This document shows, piece by piece, positions 17,042 to 30,400 of a stretch of 64,000 nucleotides of DNA. Location: contig CM044858.1 of the NCBI GenBank assembly GCA_024500155.1, positions 24,353,795 to 24,417,794 on the forward strand, given 5' to 3'. The DNA is from Chenopodium formosanum (taxonomy: Eukaryota > Streptophyta > Magnoliopsida > Caryophyllales > Amaranthaceae). A model generated the notes under the pieces. The model was given only the letters and a program-made list of their open reading frames with translations, did not search any database and had not been told where the DNA came from. Numbering within the stretch: the first letter of the stretch is position 1; every line of letters starts with the position of its first letter. Both the position numbers and the translations under genes were made by a program.

Positions 17042-18180
17042 AGCGTCTCTTTGGGCAAAGGGCTAACAAGCCTCGGCAAAGAGTGCAAATGAGTTTTTAG
17101 CTTTTGAAAGGCCGCCTCTGCATCATCACCCCATTCAAAATTTGTCTTCTTCCTGATTGCCTGGAAAAAGTAGAGACACTTATCGCCTGACCGACTGAGG
17201 AATCTCCCCAAGGCCGCTAGACAACCTGTAAGCTTTTGAACCTCTTTCACAGTTCGGGGCGACTGCATGTCGATGACCGCCTGTATTTTCTCAGGATTGG
17301 CCTCTATTCCCCTTTGATCAATCAGGAATCCGAGAAACTTCCCAGACTCAACACCAAAGACACACTTTTTTGGATTTAGCATGACCTTGTGCCGCCTGAG
17401 TGTGGCGAATGTTTCTCGGAGATCAGCAAGGTGATCCGCTTGTAGTTTGGATTTGACTATCATGTCATCAATGTATGCTTCTACATTCCTCCCAATCTGA
17501 TTAATGAAGACCGTGTTAATCATTCTTTGAAAAGTAGCAGGCGCATTCTTCAAACCAAACGGCATCACAGTATAACAGAACAGCCCCTTATCAGTGACGA
17601 ATGCCGTCTTTTCTTGATCTTTTTTCCACAGGGGAATATAATGAAAGCCTAAATAGGCGTCCATAAAACTCATCAAGGCATGCCCGGCTGTTGAATCAAC
17701 TAGGCTATCGATCTTTGGCAATGGATAACTGTCCTTCGGACATGCCTTGTTCAGGTCGGTGTAGTCAACACACATCCGCCAAGTACCATTCGGCTTTTTT
17801 ACTAACACAACGTTAGCTACCCAATCAGGGAAGTTGCATGGCCGAACGAACTTGGCGTCCAGCAGCTTTTTAACTTCAGCTGCTGCCGCCTGACTTCTTT
17901 CTTCGCCGTGATTTCTTTTCTTTTGCCGAATGGGCTTCTTTTTGGGATCCACGGCAAGTTTGTGGACAGCGAGATCCGGGCTTATGCCAGGCATCTCTTC
18001 CACTTCAAAAGCAAAGATGTCTTTGAATTCTTTCAGAAGCTAGTGCAAACTGTCACCCAGCTCAGCAAATGCAACCGTCCCCACCTTAACAGTCCGCTTT
18101 GGCCGAGCGTCGTCCAGAGGGATATCAATGTGTTCACCAGTCGGCTGGGGACGGAGATCATCCGACCGTTCCCCGGTCTG
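17042..18180 (-). pseudogene. Outer pol, 5' part: reverse transcriptase up to the inner insertion
   Basis: Same frame as the outer protease. RT motifs are present (KPNGTWRMCVDYTDLNK, VMPFGLKNAPATFQRM, YIDDMIVKSK). A CAG-to-TAG stop lies at 18040-18042 (inner: Gln). The conserved MDAYSGFHQIP is altered to MDAYLGFHYIP. The frame is cut at LPKET by the inner LTR and resumes at 9797. Confidence 0.92.
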
Positions 18181-18189
18181 TGATTGCTA
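18181..18189 (-). promoter_or_regulatory. Candidate leaky stop UAG-CAA-UCA (outer)
   Basis: Identical nonamer and position to the inner copy (13808-13816), in frame between protease and RT. Confidence 0.5.
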
Positions 18190-19266
18190 TTGCTTCTCCT
18201 TTTTGACCGCCACCAGTTGATCAACTTTACTCTTTTTCTCAGTTGGTGGGGCCGCTTGGTCTTCCCTGTTATCATCAAGGTCGACTGTTTGTTTGCCCCG
18301 AAAGGTTGCTGCGACCGCGGGCTTGACATCCGAGAGATAGCACTCCCGAGCTGTCTTTTGGTCCCCGTTGAGGGAACCGACTGTGCCATCATCCCTCTCA
18401 TACTTAACGAGCATGAGGGCAGGAATGATGACGGCCTTGCACTCGTTAAGAGTGGGTCGACCAAAGATGAGGTTGTAGGCAGTAAGCTCTTCAACCACGA
18501 GGAAACGGATGGTCATATGCTGACCGTTTCCCTTTTGCCCCTGCCGGATGGGCAAATCTATCCGTCCGACTGGGTGCACGAGTCCTCCCCCAAACCCTAC
18601 AAGGGTGTGAGAAACCTCCATCATGCTGTCTGGCTTGTACTTAAGATTGGACAAGCATTTGAGGCTGATGAGGTCAGAGGAGCTGCCTGTGTCGATCAAG
18701 ATTCGACCAACCAGTTGGTTGGCCACTTTACATTCAATGACCACAGGGTCATCATACGGCCGACGGACTTTGCCTCTGTCCTTTTTGGTGATGATGACCT
18801 CGGGGAAGGCGGATGTGCCTGCCGCCTCTCCCTCTTCAACAGAATGGATCATCTTTTTCAGATGATCCTTGGTGCCCCAAATGGTCAGGCCACCCCCGGC
18901 GAATCCGCCTGCTATGGTATATACCGAATCTTCATCGGTGTCGGTACTAACAGTCGGCTGGGGAGCCTTCTTTTTGGACTGCCCCTGATTCGCCTTTGAA
19001 GTCACTTTGGACTTCACATTGGACTTCAGCTGTCCTTTGTCGGCCAGACGGTCAAGCTCTCGTTTGAGGCTGAAACAGTCGTTGGTGTCATGGCCGATGT
19101 CTTCATGGAAATGGCAATGTTTATTTTTATTCCGATTTTCAACGGAACCTCTCATTGGAGTCGGCTTCTCAAGAGTCAGCCGGTCCTTTATTTCCATCAA
19201 GATGGAGCAGCAGTCCTTGTGGAATTCGTACCTTGGGACGTACGGTTTCCACTCTTTCTTCTTCTT
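18190..19266 (-). pseudogene. Outer Gag C-terminus and protease
   Basis: Continues the gag frame after the TAG at 19267. It contains the knuckle CHFHEDIGHDTNDC, an uninterrupted link into protease (the codon mutated in the inner copy is CAG here), IAGGFAGGG, LIDTGSSSDLISL and LIFGRPTLNE. The segment itself is open; it is only separated from Gag by one stop. Confidence 0.88.
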
Positions 19267-20826
19267 CTAGGCCGGCTGATCAGAGTTATCAACGGCCCAG
19301 ACTTGCTTTTTCTTTTTGCTCTCTTCTGGCTTAGGAGCCGGCTGAGCAGGCCGACTCTCCTTCTGCTGGTCGGACCTCTTAGAGTCCGACTGCCTGTTAT
19401 AGGAGCAGAGCTCGGTTGCCTGTATATAGGCTTCCGCCTCTCGCAGCGCTCCCTGTAGAGTGAAGATTTGTTTTCGGACGAGTTCGTACTTGAATGTAGA
19501 ACCGTCCTTCAGACCTTTGAAAAATTCTGTGAAGGCGACCTCGTCAGATAGCCCATGGATCTGGATTCGTACCAGATTGAACCGCCTGACGTAGGAACGC
19601 AAGCCTTCTCTATCTCCCTGCTGTACATTGCCAAGATCAAGGCTTGTCTTCTTGGCAGGGATGTTCATAGAGAAGTTGGAAGCAAACAAGAACGCAAGCG
19701 TCTTGAAGCTATTGATGCAACCAGCCGGCAAGTTGCCGAACCACTGCTGGGCTATGCCCTTCAGGGTGGCTGGAAAGCAGCGACACCATGCAGCATCATC
19801 CAGCCCTTGTAAATACATGAGGTGGGTGTATGCTAACAGGTGGTCTTCGGGGTTGGTGGTCCCATCATAGGCTCCTACCAACACATTTTTAACCTTGGTC
19901 GGCTGTTCGGCGTCGGTTATTTCCTTAGAGAAAGCAGAGGGTTGGTCTCCAAGGTGCTGCAGCCTAAGCTGCCAGTCCATGGGCTGATAGCCGCATGCCG
20001 CCTGTCCTCCAAAGAAGGCAGGCTGGATGTAAGGTTGAGCAGGCGTTTGGTACAATGGCTGAGCCATGTACTGAGCCGGCTGGATTACATGAGGTCTAAC
20101 TTGAACTCGGGGGCTGCTTATTGGAGTCTCATGCACAGATTGTGAATACCTCAACGAGGTATGCTGGAAGCTGTCGTGGTAAGTCGACGTTGAGGCCGAC
20201 TCTGAAAGCTCATTCCTCTTCTGCTCGATGAAATGTCGAGCATTAGAGAATGTTTTCTTGTTACCATCCGGCTGAACATGCCGAATGGCTTTCCTTGCAA
20301 CCGTTTCTGGGAAACGGAGTCTTGAGAGGTCAAACTGAGGCCGAGCCGTTTCCTTGGGATGAGGAGTCAGCTGTCGGTCCCTGATCGATTTGTGCTTGCC
20401 CGTCTGGGCTGACTTCTTGGCCGACTGCTCCTTGGCAGGAGTAGCCAACTTCTTGTTGGTGAGTTGTTTTATCTCACCACGGAGAGTGCTCACAAGCTTC
20501 ATGAGCTCGTCTCTGGTTACTGGGTCTGACCCTTCCGCCTGGGTAGAATCAGACGGCTTCTTTGAATGTCCGGCTGGTTTGCTCGGAGCATTCTGAGAGT
20601 GAGGGCGCTCCTGCTTTTCCTTGCAACGGATGCGCCTGGAGATGAGGGACCCATCTCTGGCAGTATAGGTTTCAACGTCACCGTCGTCACCTGAATCATG
20701 GTCCGACTGGACCAATACTTCGTCCAGGGACCGATTTGTCTCTGGTGGTTGTTTGGTCTCCGGTGGCGGATTGGTTTCCGGAGGCCGATTAGTTACAGAA
20801 ATTGGTACAGTTTCCAAAGAGGCCAT
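19267..20826 (-). pseudogene. Outer Gag, main part, ended by a premature TAG
   Basis: Starts MASLETVPIS, 34 bp inside the LTR. Same domains as the inner Gag: ETNRPP-like repeats, basic middle, gag domain (WCRCFPATLKGIAQQW). Ends at TAG 19267-19269, where the inner copy has CAG (QPAQKKKK), so the last part with the knuckle is separated. Confidence 0.88.
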
Positions 20827-20839
20827 CTTAGAGGTACTC

Positions 20840-20857
20840 TCCCCACAGACGGCGCCA
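20840..20857 (-). other. Primer binding site of the outer element
   Basis: Identical to the inner site, TGGCGCCGTCTGTGGGGA on the minus strand, two bases from the LTR. Confidence 0.85.
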
Positions 20858-20859
20858 AA

Positions 20860-21401
20860 TGTTTTGGGGTTTTTTGAGTCCCTTGGGAGAGTTACAACAC
20901 TAAGACTGGATGCTCGCTTAGATGCCTGTACCTGCAAAACAACGGAGCACCGAATGGTCGGTGGTCCGCCTCCGAAGCTTAAGTTAGTCTAAGTCCGAAG
21001 AATAAGGTGCGGAATGTAAAGGTTATCTGCTCGGATTCCGAGCTCGGGTGTACTGTTCTCTTGAGAGTGACAGTTCTGACAATGATTAGTAATCACTGAA
21101 TATTCCTCGGAAGGAGTGTAACGGGTTCTTTTGTGTACGTATCACGTAGCCATAAATGAGGAGGTCATCTCCTATTTATAGGCTTCTCGAAAAACGTGCA
21201 CTCCCTAGGGTTTCGTGCCCTAAGGAATATTCACGCAACTTTTGCAGACCTCGGGATTTGGGCCTGAAAGCTGCCAATCACAGGTCCTTTTATCCGTCTG
21301 CCACGTGTCGTTCCCTGAGAGGTCCAAGGTGGCGCCCCTTTCAGTGACACGTGGCGGACTCTGATTGGGCCAACTGGCCGAGGGTATTTTTACCCAAATC
21401 A
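20860..21401 (-). repeat. 5' LTR of the outer element
   Basis: 542 bp, TGTTTTGGGG to ACCCAAATCA. TATA box at 21172-21181 (minus strand) is the gag-pol promoter. The right target duplication GAATG follows at 21402-21406. Confidence 0.95.
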
Positions 21402-24400
21402 GAATGTATTTGACTTTCATTTGATTCTAAAAGCTTTGTTGAAAGTGTTAGACTTTCATTTGACTCAGTAAGCTTAGTTGAATTCATTTGACTTTCATTT
21501 TATTCAAAAAGCTTTGTTTGAATGTGTTTGACTTTCGTTTGACTCAATTAGCTTTGTTGATTGTGTTTGACTTTCATTTGACACAATTTGCATTATGGAA
21601 TGCAATTGACTTTCATTTGATTCAAAAAGCTTTGTTTGAATGTATTTGACTTTCATTTGATTCAAAAAGCTTTGTTGAAAGTGTTTGACTTTCATTTGAC
21701 TCAATTAGCTTTGTTGAATGCATTTGACTTTCATTTGATTCAAAAAGCTTTGTTTGAATGTGTTTGACTTTCGTTTGACTCAATTAGCTTTGTTGATTGT
21801 GTTTGACTTTCATTTTACTCAATTTACATTATGCAATGCAATTGACTTTCATTTGATTCAAAAAGCTTTGTTTAAATGTATTTGACTTTAATTTGAATCT
21901 AAAAGCTTTGTTGAAAATGTTTGACTTTCATTTGACTCAATGAGCTTTGTTGAATGCATTTGACTTTCATTTGATTCAAAAAGCTATGTTTAAATGTGTT
22001 TGACTTTCATTTGACTCAATTAGCTTTGTTGAATGTGTTTGACTTTCATTTGACTCAATTAGCATTGGAATGCAATTGACTTTTATTTGATTCAAAAAGC
22101 TTTGTTTGAATGTATTTGACTTTCATTTGATTCTAAAAGCTTTATTGAAAGCGTTTGACTTTCATTTGACTCAATTAGCTTTGTTGAATGCATTTGACTT
22201 TCATTTGATTCAAAAAGCTTTGTTTGAATGTGTTTAACTATCATTTGACTCAATTAGCTTTGTTGAATGTGTTTGACTTTCATTTGACTCAATTAGCATT
22301 GTGGAATGCAATTGACTTTCATTTGATTCAAAAAGCGTTGTTTGAATGTATTTGACTTTCATTTGATTCTAAAAGCTTTGTTGAAAGTGTTTGACTTTCA
22401 TTTGACTCAATTAGCTTAGTTGAATGCATTTGACTTTCATTTGATTAAAAAAGCTTTGTTTGAATGTGTTTGATTTTCGTTTGACTCAATTAGCTTTGTT
22501 GATTGTGTTTGACTTTCATTTGACTCAATTTGCATTATGGAATGCAATTGACTTTCATTTTATTCAAAAAGCTTTGTTTGAATGTGTTTGACTTTCATTT
22601 GATTCTAAAAGCTTTGTTGAAAGTGTTTGACTTTCATTTGACTCAATTAGCTTCGTTGAATGCATTTGACATTCATTTTATTCAAAAAGCTTTGTTTGAA
22701 TGTGTTTGACTTTTGTTTAACTCAATTAGCTTTGTTGATTGTGTTTGACTTTCATTTGTCTCAATTTGCATTATGGAATGCAATTGACTTTCATTTGATT
22801 CAAAAAGCTTTGTTTGAATGTATTTGACTTTAATTTGATTCTAAAAGCTTTGTTGAAATTGTTTGACTTTCATTTGAGTCAATTAGCTTTGTTGAATGCA
22901 TTTGACTTTCATTTTATTCAAAAAGCTTTGTTTGAATGTGTTTGACTTTCATTTGACTCAATTAGCTTTGTTGAATGTGTTTGACTTTCATTTGACTCAA
23001 TTAGCATTGGAATGCAATTGACTTTCATTTGATTCAAAAAGCTTTGTTTGAATGTATTTGACTTTCATTTGATTCTAAAAGCTTTGTTGAAAGTGTTAGA
23101 CTTTCATTTGAGTCAATTACCTTTGTTGAATGCATTTGACTTTCATTTGATTCAAAAAGCTTAGTTTAAATGTGTTTGTCTTTCATTTGACTCAATTAGC
23201 TTTGTTGAATGTGTTTGACTTTCATTTGACTCAATTAGCATTGGAATGCAATTGACTTTCATTTGATTTAAAAAGCTTTGTTTGAATGTATTTGACTTTC
23301 ATTTGATTCTAAAAGCATTGTTGAAAGTGTTTGACTTTCATTTGACTCAGTTAGCTTAGTTGAATGCATTTGACTTTCATTTTATTCAAAAAGCTTTGTT
23401 TGAATGTGTTTGTCTTTTTTTTTACTCAATTAGCTTTATTGAATGTGTTTGACTTTCATTTACTTAATTAGCATTGTGGAATGCAATTGACTTTCATCTG
23501 TTTTAAAAAGCTTTGTTTGAATGTATTTGACTTTCATTTGATTCTAAAAGCTTTGTTGAAAGTGTTTGACTTTCATTTGACTCAATTAGCTTTGTTGAAT
23601 GCATTTGACTTTCACTTGATTCAAAAAGCTTTGTTTGAATGTGTTTGACTTTCGTTTCACTCAATTAGCTTTGTTGATTGTGTTTGACTTTCATTTGACT
23701 CAATTAGCATTGTGGAATGCAATTGACTTTCACTTGATTCAAAAAGCTTTGTTTGAATGTATTTGACTTTCATTTGATTCTAAAAGCTTTGTTGAAAGTG
23801 TTTGACTTTCATTTGACTCAATCTGGTTTGTTGAATGCATTTGACTTTCATTTGATTCAAAAAGCATTGTTTGAATGTGTTTGACTTTCGTTTGACTCAA
23901 TTAGCTTTGATGAATGTGTTTGACTTTCATTTGACTCAATTAGCATTGTGGAATGCAATTGACTTTCATCTGATTCAAAAAGCTTTGTTTGAATGTATTT
24001 GACTTTCATTTGATTCCAAAAGCTTTGTTGAAAGTGTTTGACTTTCATTTAACTCAATTAGCTTAGTTGAATGCATTTGACTTTCATTTGATTCAAAAAG
24101 CTTTGTTTGAATGTGTTTGACTTTCGTTTGACTCAATTAGCTTTGTTATTTGTGTTTGACTTTCATTTGACTCAATTAGCATTGTGGAATGCAATTGACT
24201 TTCATTTGATTCAAAAAGCTTTGTTTGAATGTATTTGACTTTCATTTGATTCTAAAAGATTTGTTGAAAGTGTTTGACTTTCATTTGACTCAATTAGCTT
24301 TGTTGAATACATTTGACTTTCATTTGATTCAAAAAGCTTTGTTTGAATGTGTTTGACTTTCATTTGACTCAATTAGCTTTGTTAAATGTGTTTGACTTTC

Positions 24401-27400
24401 ATTTGACTCACTTAGCATTGTGGAATGCAATTGACTTTCATTTGATTCAAAAAGCTTTGTTTGACTATATTTGATTCAAAAGCTTTGTGGAAAGTGTTTG
24501 ACTTTCATTTGACTCAACTAGCTTTGTTGAATGCATTTGACTTTCATTTGATTAAAAAAGCTTTGTTTGAATATGTTTAACTTTAATTTGACTCAATTAG
24601 CTTTGATGAATGTGTTTGACTTTCATTTGACTCAATTAGCATTGTGGAATGCAATTGACTTTCATCTGATTCAAAAAGCTTTGTTTGAATGTATTTGACT
24701 TTCATTTGATTCTAAAAGCTTTGTTGAAAGTGTTGGACTTTCATTTGACTCAGTTAGCTTAGTTGAATGCATTTGACTCAATTAGCTTTGTTGAATGTGT
24801 TTCACTTTCATTTGACTCAATTAGCTTTGTTGAATGCATTTGACTTTCATTTGATTCAAAAAGCTTTGTTTGAATGTGTTTGACTTTAATTTCACTCAAT
24901 TAGCTTTGTTGAATGTGTTTGACTTTCATTTGACTCAATTAGCATTGTGGAATGCAATTGACTTTCATTTGATTCAAAAAGCTTTGTTGAAAGTGTTTGA
25001 CTTTCATTTGACTCAATTAGCTTTCTTGAATGCATTTGACTTTCATTTGATTCAAAAAGCTTTGTTTGAATATGTTTGACTTACGTTTGACTCAATTTGC
25101 ATTGTTGATTGTGTTTGACTTTCATTTTACTCAATTTGCATTATGGAATGCAATTGACTTTCATTTGATTGAAAAAGCTTTGTTTGAATGTATTTGACTT
25201 TCATTTGATTCTAAAAGCTTTGTTGAAAGTGTTTGACTTTCATTTGACTCAATTAGCTTTGTTGAATGCATTTAACCTTCATTTGATTCATAAAGCTATC
25301 TTTGAATGTGTTTGACTTTCATTTGACTCAATTAGCTTTGTTGAATGTGTTTGACTTTCATTTGACACAATTATCATTGTGGAATGCAGTTGACTTTCAT
25401 TTGATTCAAAAAGCTTTGTTTGAATGTATTTGACTTTCATTTGATTCTAAAAGCTTTGTTGAAAGTGTTTGACTTTCATTTGACTCAATTAGGTTTGTTG
25501 AATGCATTTGACTTTCATTTGATTCAAAAAGCTTTGTTTGAATGTGTTTAACTTTAATTTGACTCAATTAGCTTTGATGAATGTGTTTGACATTCATTTG
25601 ACTCAATTAGCATTGTGGAATGCAATTGACTTTCATCTGATTCAAAAAGCTTTGTTTGAATGTATTTGACTTTCATTTGACTCTAAAAGCTTTGTTGAAA
25701 GTGTTTGACTTTCATTTGACTCAGTTAGCTTAGTTGAATGCATTTGACTTTCATTTTATTCCAAAAGCTTTGTTTGAATGTGTTTGTCTTTTGTTTGACT
25801 CAATTAGCTTTGTTGAATGTGTTTGACTTTCATTTACTTAATTAGGATTGTGGAATGCAATTGACTTTCATCTGATTCAAAAAGCTTTGTTTGAATGTAT
25901 TTGACTTTCATTTGATTCTAAAAGCTTTGTTGAAAGTGTTTGACTTTCATTTGACTTAATTAGCTTAGTTGAATGCATTTGACTTTAAAAAGCTTCGTTT
26001 GAATGTGTTTGACTTTTGTTTTACTCAATTAGTTTTGTTGAATGTGTTTGACTTTCATTTGACTTAATTAGCATTGTGGAATGCAATTGACTTTCGTCTG
26101 ATTCAAAAAGCTTTGTTTGAATGTTTTTGAATTTCATTTGACTCAATTAGCTTAGTTGAATGCATTTGACTTTCATTTGATTCAAAAATATTTGTTTGAA
26201 TGTGTTTGACTTTCATTTAACTCATTTAGCTTTGTTGAATGTGTTTGTCAATCATTTGACTCAATTACCATTATGGAATGCAATTGACTTTCAATTGATT
26301 CAAAAACCTTTGTTTGAATGTATTTGACTTTCATTTGATTCTAAAATCTTTGTTGAAAGTGTTTGACTTACATTTGACTCAATTAGCTTTGGTGAATGTT
26401 TTTGACTTTCATTTGACTCATTTAGCATTGTGGAATGCAATTTACTTTCATTTGATTCAAAAAGCTTTGTTTGTATGTTTTTTACTTTTATTTGATTCTA
26501 AAAGCTTTGTTGAAAGTGTTTGACTATCATGTGACTCAATTAGCTTTGTGAATGCATTTGACTTTCATTTGAATCAAAAAGCTTTGTTTGAACGTGTTTG
26601 ACTTTCATTTGACTCAATTAGCTTTGTTGAATGTGTTTGACTTTCATTTGACTCAGTTAGCATTGTCGATTGCAATTGACTTTCATTTGATTCAAAAAGC
26701 TTTGTTTGAATGTATTTGACTTTCATTTGATCCTAAAAGCTTTTTTGAAAGTGTTTGACTTTCATTTGACTCAATTAGCTTTGTTGAATGCATTTGAATT
26801 TCATTTGATTCAAAAAGCTTTGTTTGAATGTGTTTGACTTTCATTTGACTCAATTAGCTATGTTGAATTTGTTTGCCTTCCATTTGACTCAATTAGCATT
26901 GTGGAATGCGATTGACTTTCATTTAATTCAAAAAGCTTTGTTTGAATGTGTTTGATTTTCATTTGATTCTAAAAGCGTTGTTGAAAGTGTTTGATTTTCA
27001 TTTGACTCAATTGAGTTTGTTGAATGCATTTGAATTTCATTTGATTCAAAAAGCTTTGCTTGAATGTGTTTGACTTTCATTTGATTCTAAAAGCTTTGTT
27101 AAAAGTGTTTGACTTTCATTTGACTCAATTAGCTTCGTTGAATGTGTTTGACTTTCATTTGACTCAATTAGCATTGTGGAATGCAATTGACTTTCATTTG
27201 ATTGAAAAGCTTTATTTGACTATGTTTGACTTTCATTTGATTCTAAAAGCTTTGTTGAAAGTGTTTGACTTTCATTTGACCCAATTAGCTTTGTTGAATG
27301 TGTTTGACTTTCATTTGAATCAATTAGCATTGTGGAATGCAATTGACTTTCATTTGATTCAAAAAGCTTAGTTTGAATGTATTTGACTTTCATTTGATTC

Positions 27401-30400
27401 TAAAAGCTTTGTTGAAAGTGTTTGACTTTCATTTGACTCAATTAGCTTAGTTCAATGCATTTGACTTCCATTTGATTCAAAAAGCTTTGTTTGAATGTGT
27501 TTGACTTTCGTTTGACTCAATTAACTTTGTTAATTATGTTTGACTATCATTTGACTCAATTTGAATTATGGAATGCAATTGACTTTCATTTGATTCAAAA
27601 AGCTTTGTTTGAATGTATTTAACTTTCATTTGATTCTAAAAGCTTTGTTGAAATTGTTTGACTTTCATTTGACTCAATTAGCTTTGTTGAATGCATTTGA
27701 CTTTCATTTGATTCAAATAGCTTTGTTTGAATGTGTTTGACATTCATTTGACTCAAATAGCTTTGTTGAATGTGTTTGACTTTCATTTGACTCAATTAGC
27801 ATTGTGGAATGCAATTGACTTTCATTTGATTCAAACAGCTTTGTTTGAATGTATTTGACTTTCATTTGATTCTAAAAGCTTTGTTGAAATTGTTTGACTC
27901 TTATTTGACTCAATTAGCTTTGTTGAATGCATTTGACTTTCATTTGATTCAAAAAGCTTTGTTTGAATGTATTTGACTTTTGTTTGACTCAATTAGCTTT
28001 GTTGATTGTGTTTGACTTTCATTTGACTCAATTAGCATTGTGGAATGCAATTGACTTTCATTTGATTCAGAAAGCTTTGTTTGAATGTATTTGACTTTCA
28101 TTTGATTCTAAAATCTTTGTTGAAAGTGTTTGACTTTCATTTGACTCAATTAGCTTAGTAGAATGCATTTGACTTTCATTTGATTCAAAAAGCATTGCCT
28201 GAATGTGCTTGACTTTCGTTTGACTCAATTAGCTTTGTTGATTGTGTTTGACTTTCATTTGACTCAATTAGCATTGTGGAATGCAATTGACTTTCATTTG
28301 ATTCAAAAAGCTTTGTTTGAATGTATTTGACTTTCATTTAATTCTAAAAGCTTTGTTGAAAGTGTTTGACTTTCATTTGACTCAATTAGCTTTGTTGAAT
28401 GCAATTGACTTTCATTTGATTCAAAAAGCTTTGTTTGACTGTATTTGACTTTCATTTGATTCTAAAAGCTTTGTTAAAAGTGTTTGACTTTCATTTGACC
28501 CAATTAGCTTTGTTGAATGTGTTTGACTTTCATTTGACTGAACTAGCATTGTGGAATGCAATTGACTTTCATTTGATTCAAAAAGCTTAGTTTGAATGTA
28601 TTTGACTTTCATTTGATTCTAAAAGCTTTGTTGAAAGTGTTTGACTTTCATTTGACTCAATTAGCTTAGCTGAATGCATTTGACTTTCATTTGATTCAAA
28701 AAGCTTTATTTGAATGTGGTTGACTTTCGTTTGACTCAATTAACATTGTTGATTGTGTTTAACTTTCATTTGACTTAATTTGCATTATGGAATGCAATTG
28801 ACTTTCATTTGATTCAAAAAGCTTTGTTTGAATGTATTTGACTTTCATTTGATTCTAAAAGCTTTGTTCAAAGTGTTTGACTTTCATTTGACTCAATTAG
28901 CTTTGTTGAATGCATTTGACTTTCATTTGATTCAAAAAGCTTTGTTTGAATGTGTTTGACTTTCATTTGACTCAATTAGCTTTGTTGAATGTGTTTGACT
29001 TTCATTTGACTCTATTAGCAATGTGTAATTCAATTGACTTTCATTTGATTCAAAAAGCTTTGTTTGAATGTATTTGACTTTCATTTGATTCTAAAAGCTT
29101 TGTTGAAAGTGTTTGACTTTTATTTGACTTAATTAGCTTTGTTGAATGTGTTTGAATTTCATTTGACTCAATTAGCATTGTGGAATGCAATTGACTTTCA
29201 TTTGATTCAAAAAGCTTTGTTTGACTGTATTTGACTTTCATTTGATTCTAAAAGCTTTGTTGAAAGTGTTTGACTTTCATTTAACCCAATTAGCTTTGTT
29301 GAATTTGTTTGAATTTCATTTGACTCAATTAGCATTGTGGAATGCAATTGACTTTCATTTGATTCAAAAAGCTTAGTTTGAATGTATTTGACTTTCATTT
29401 GATTCTAAAAGCTTTGTTGAAAGTGTTTGACTTTCATTTGACTCAATTAGCTTAGTTGAATGCATTTGACTTTCATTTGATTCAAAAAGCTTTGTTTGAA
29501 TGTGGTTGACTTTCGTTTGACTCAATCAACTTTGTTGATTGTGTTTAACTTTCATTTGACTTAATTTGCATTATGGAATGCAATTGATATTCATTTGATT
29601 CAAAAAGCTTTGTTTGAATGTATTTGACTTTCATTTGATTCTAAAAGCTTTGTTGAAAGTGTTTGACATCCATTTGACCCAATTAGCTTTTTTGAAAGTA
29701 TTTGACTTTCATTTGACTCAATTTGCATTGTGGAATGCAATTGACTTTCATTTGATTCAAAAAACTTTGTTTGAATGTATTTGACTTTCATTTTATTCTA
29801 AAAGCTATGTTGAAAGTGTTTGACTTTCATTTGACTCAATTAGCTTTGTTGAATGTGTGTTTGACTTTCATTTGACTTAATTAGCATTGTGGAATGCAAT
29901 TGACTTTCATTTGATTCAAAAAGCTTAGTTTGAATGTATTTGACTTTCATTTGATTCTAAAAGCTTTGTTGAAAGTGTTTGACTTTCATTTGACTCAATT
30001 AGCTTTATTGAATGCATTTGACTTTCATTTGATTCAAAAAGCTTTGTTTGAATGTGTTTGACTTTCATTTGACTCAATTAGCTTTGTTGAATGTGTTTGA
30101 CTTTCATTTGACTCAATTAGCATTGTGGAATGCAATTGAATTTCATTTGATTCAAAAAGCTTTGTTTGAATGTATTTAACTTTCATTTAATTCTAAAAGC
30201 TTTTTTAAAAGTGTTTGACTTTCATTTGACCTAATTAGCATTGTGGAATGCAATTGACTTTCATTTGATTCAAAAAGCTTTGTTTGACTGTATTTGACTT
30301 TCATTTGATTCTAAAAGCTTTGTTGAAAGTGTTTGACTTTCATTTGACCGAATTAGCTTTGCTTAATGTGTTTGACTTTCATTTGACTCAATTAGCATTG

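Larger units (their letters stand above)
2491..21401 (-). mobile_element. Outer Tat-lineage Ty3/gypsy LTR retrotransposon, nested host of a second copy
   Basis: The element reads on the minus strand: right LTR (20860-21401), primer binding site, gag, protease, RT, RNase H, archaeal-type RNase H, integrase, hairpin-rich spacer, a gene on the opposite strand, polypurine tract, left LTR (2491-3032). Both LTRs are 542 bp, start TG and end CA, and differ at about 13 positions by eye (about 2.4%). The inner insertion splits it between RT and RNase H. Without the insertion it would be about 11.7 kb. The second RNase H plus an antisense extra ORF downstream of pol points to the Tat lineage, perhaps its Retand/Grande-like part. 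It carries many stops and is not autonomous now. Confidence 0.93.
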
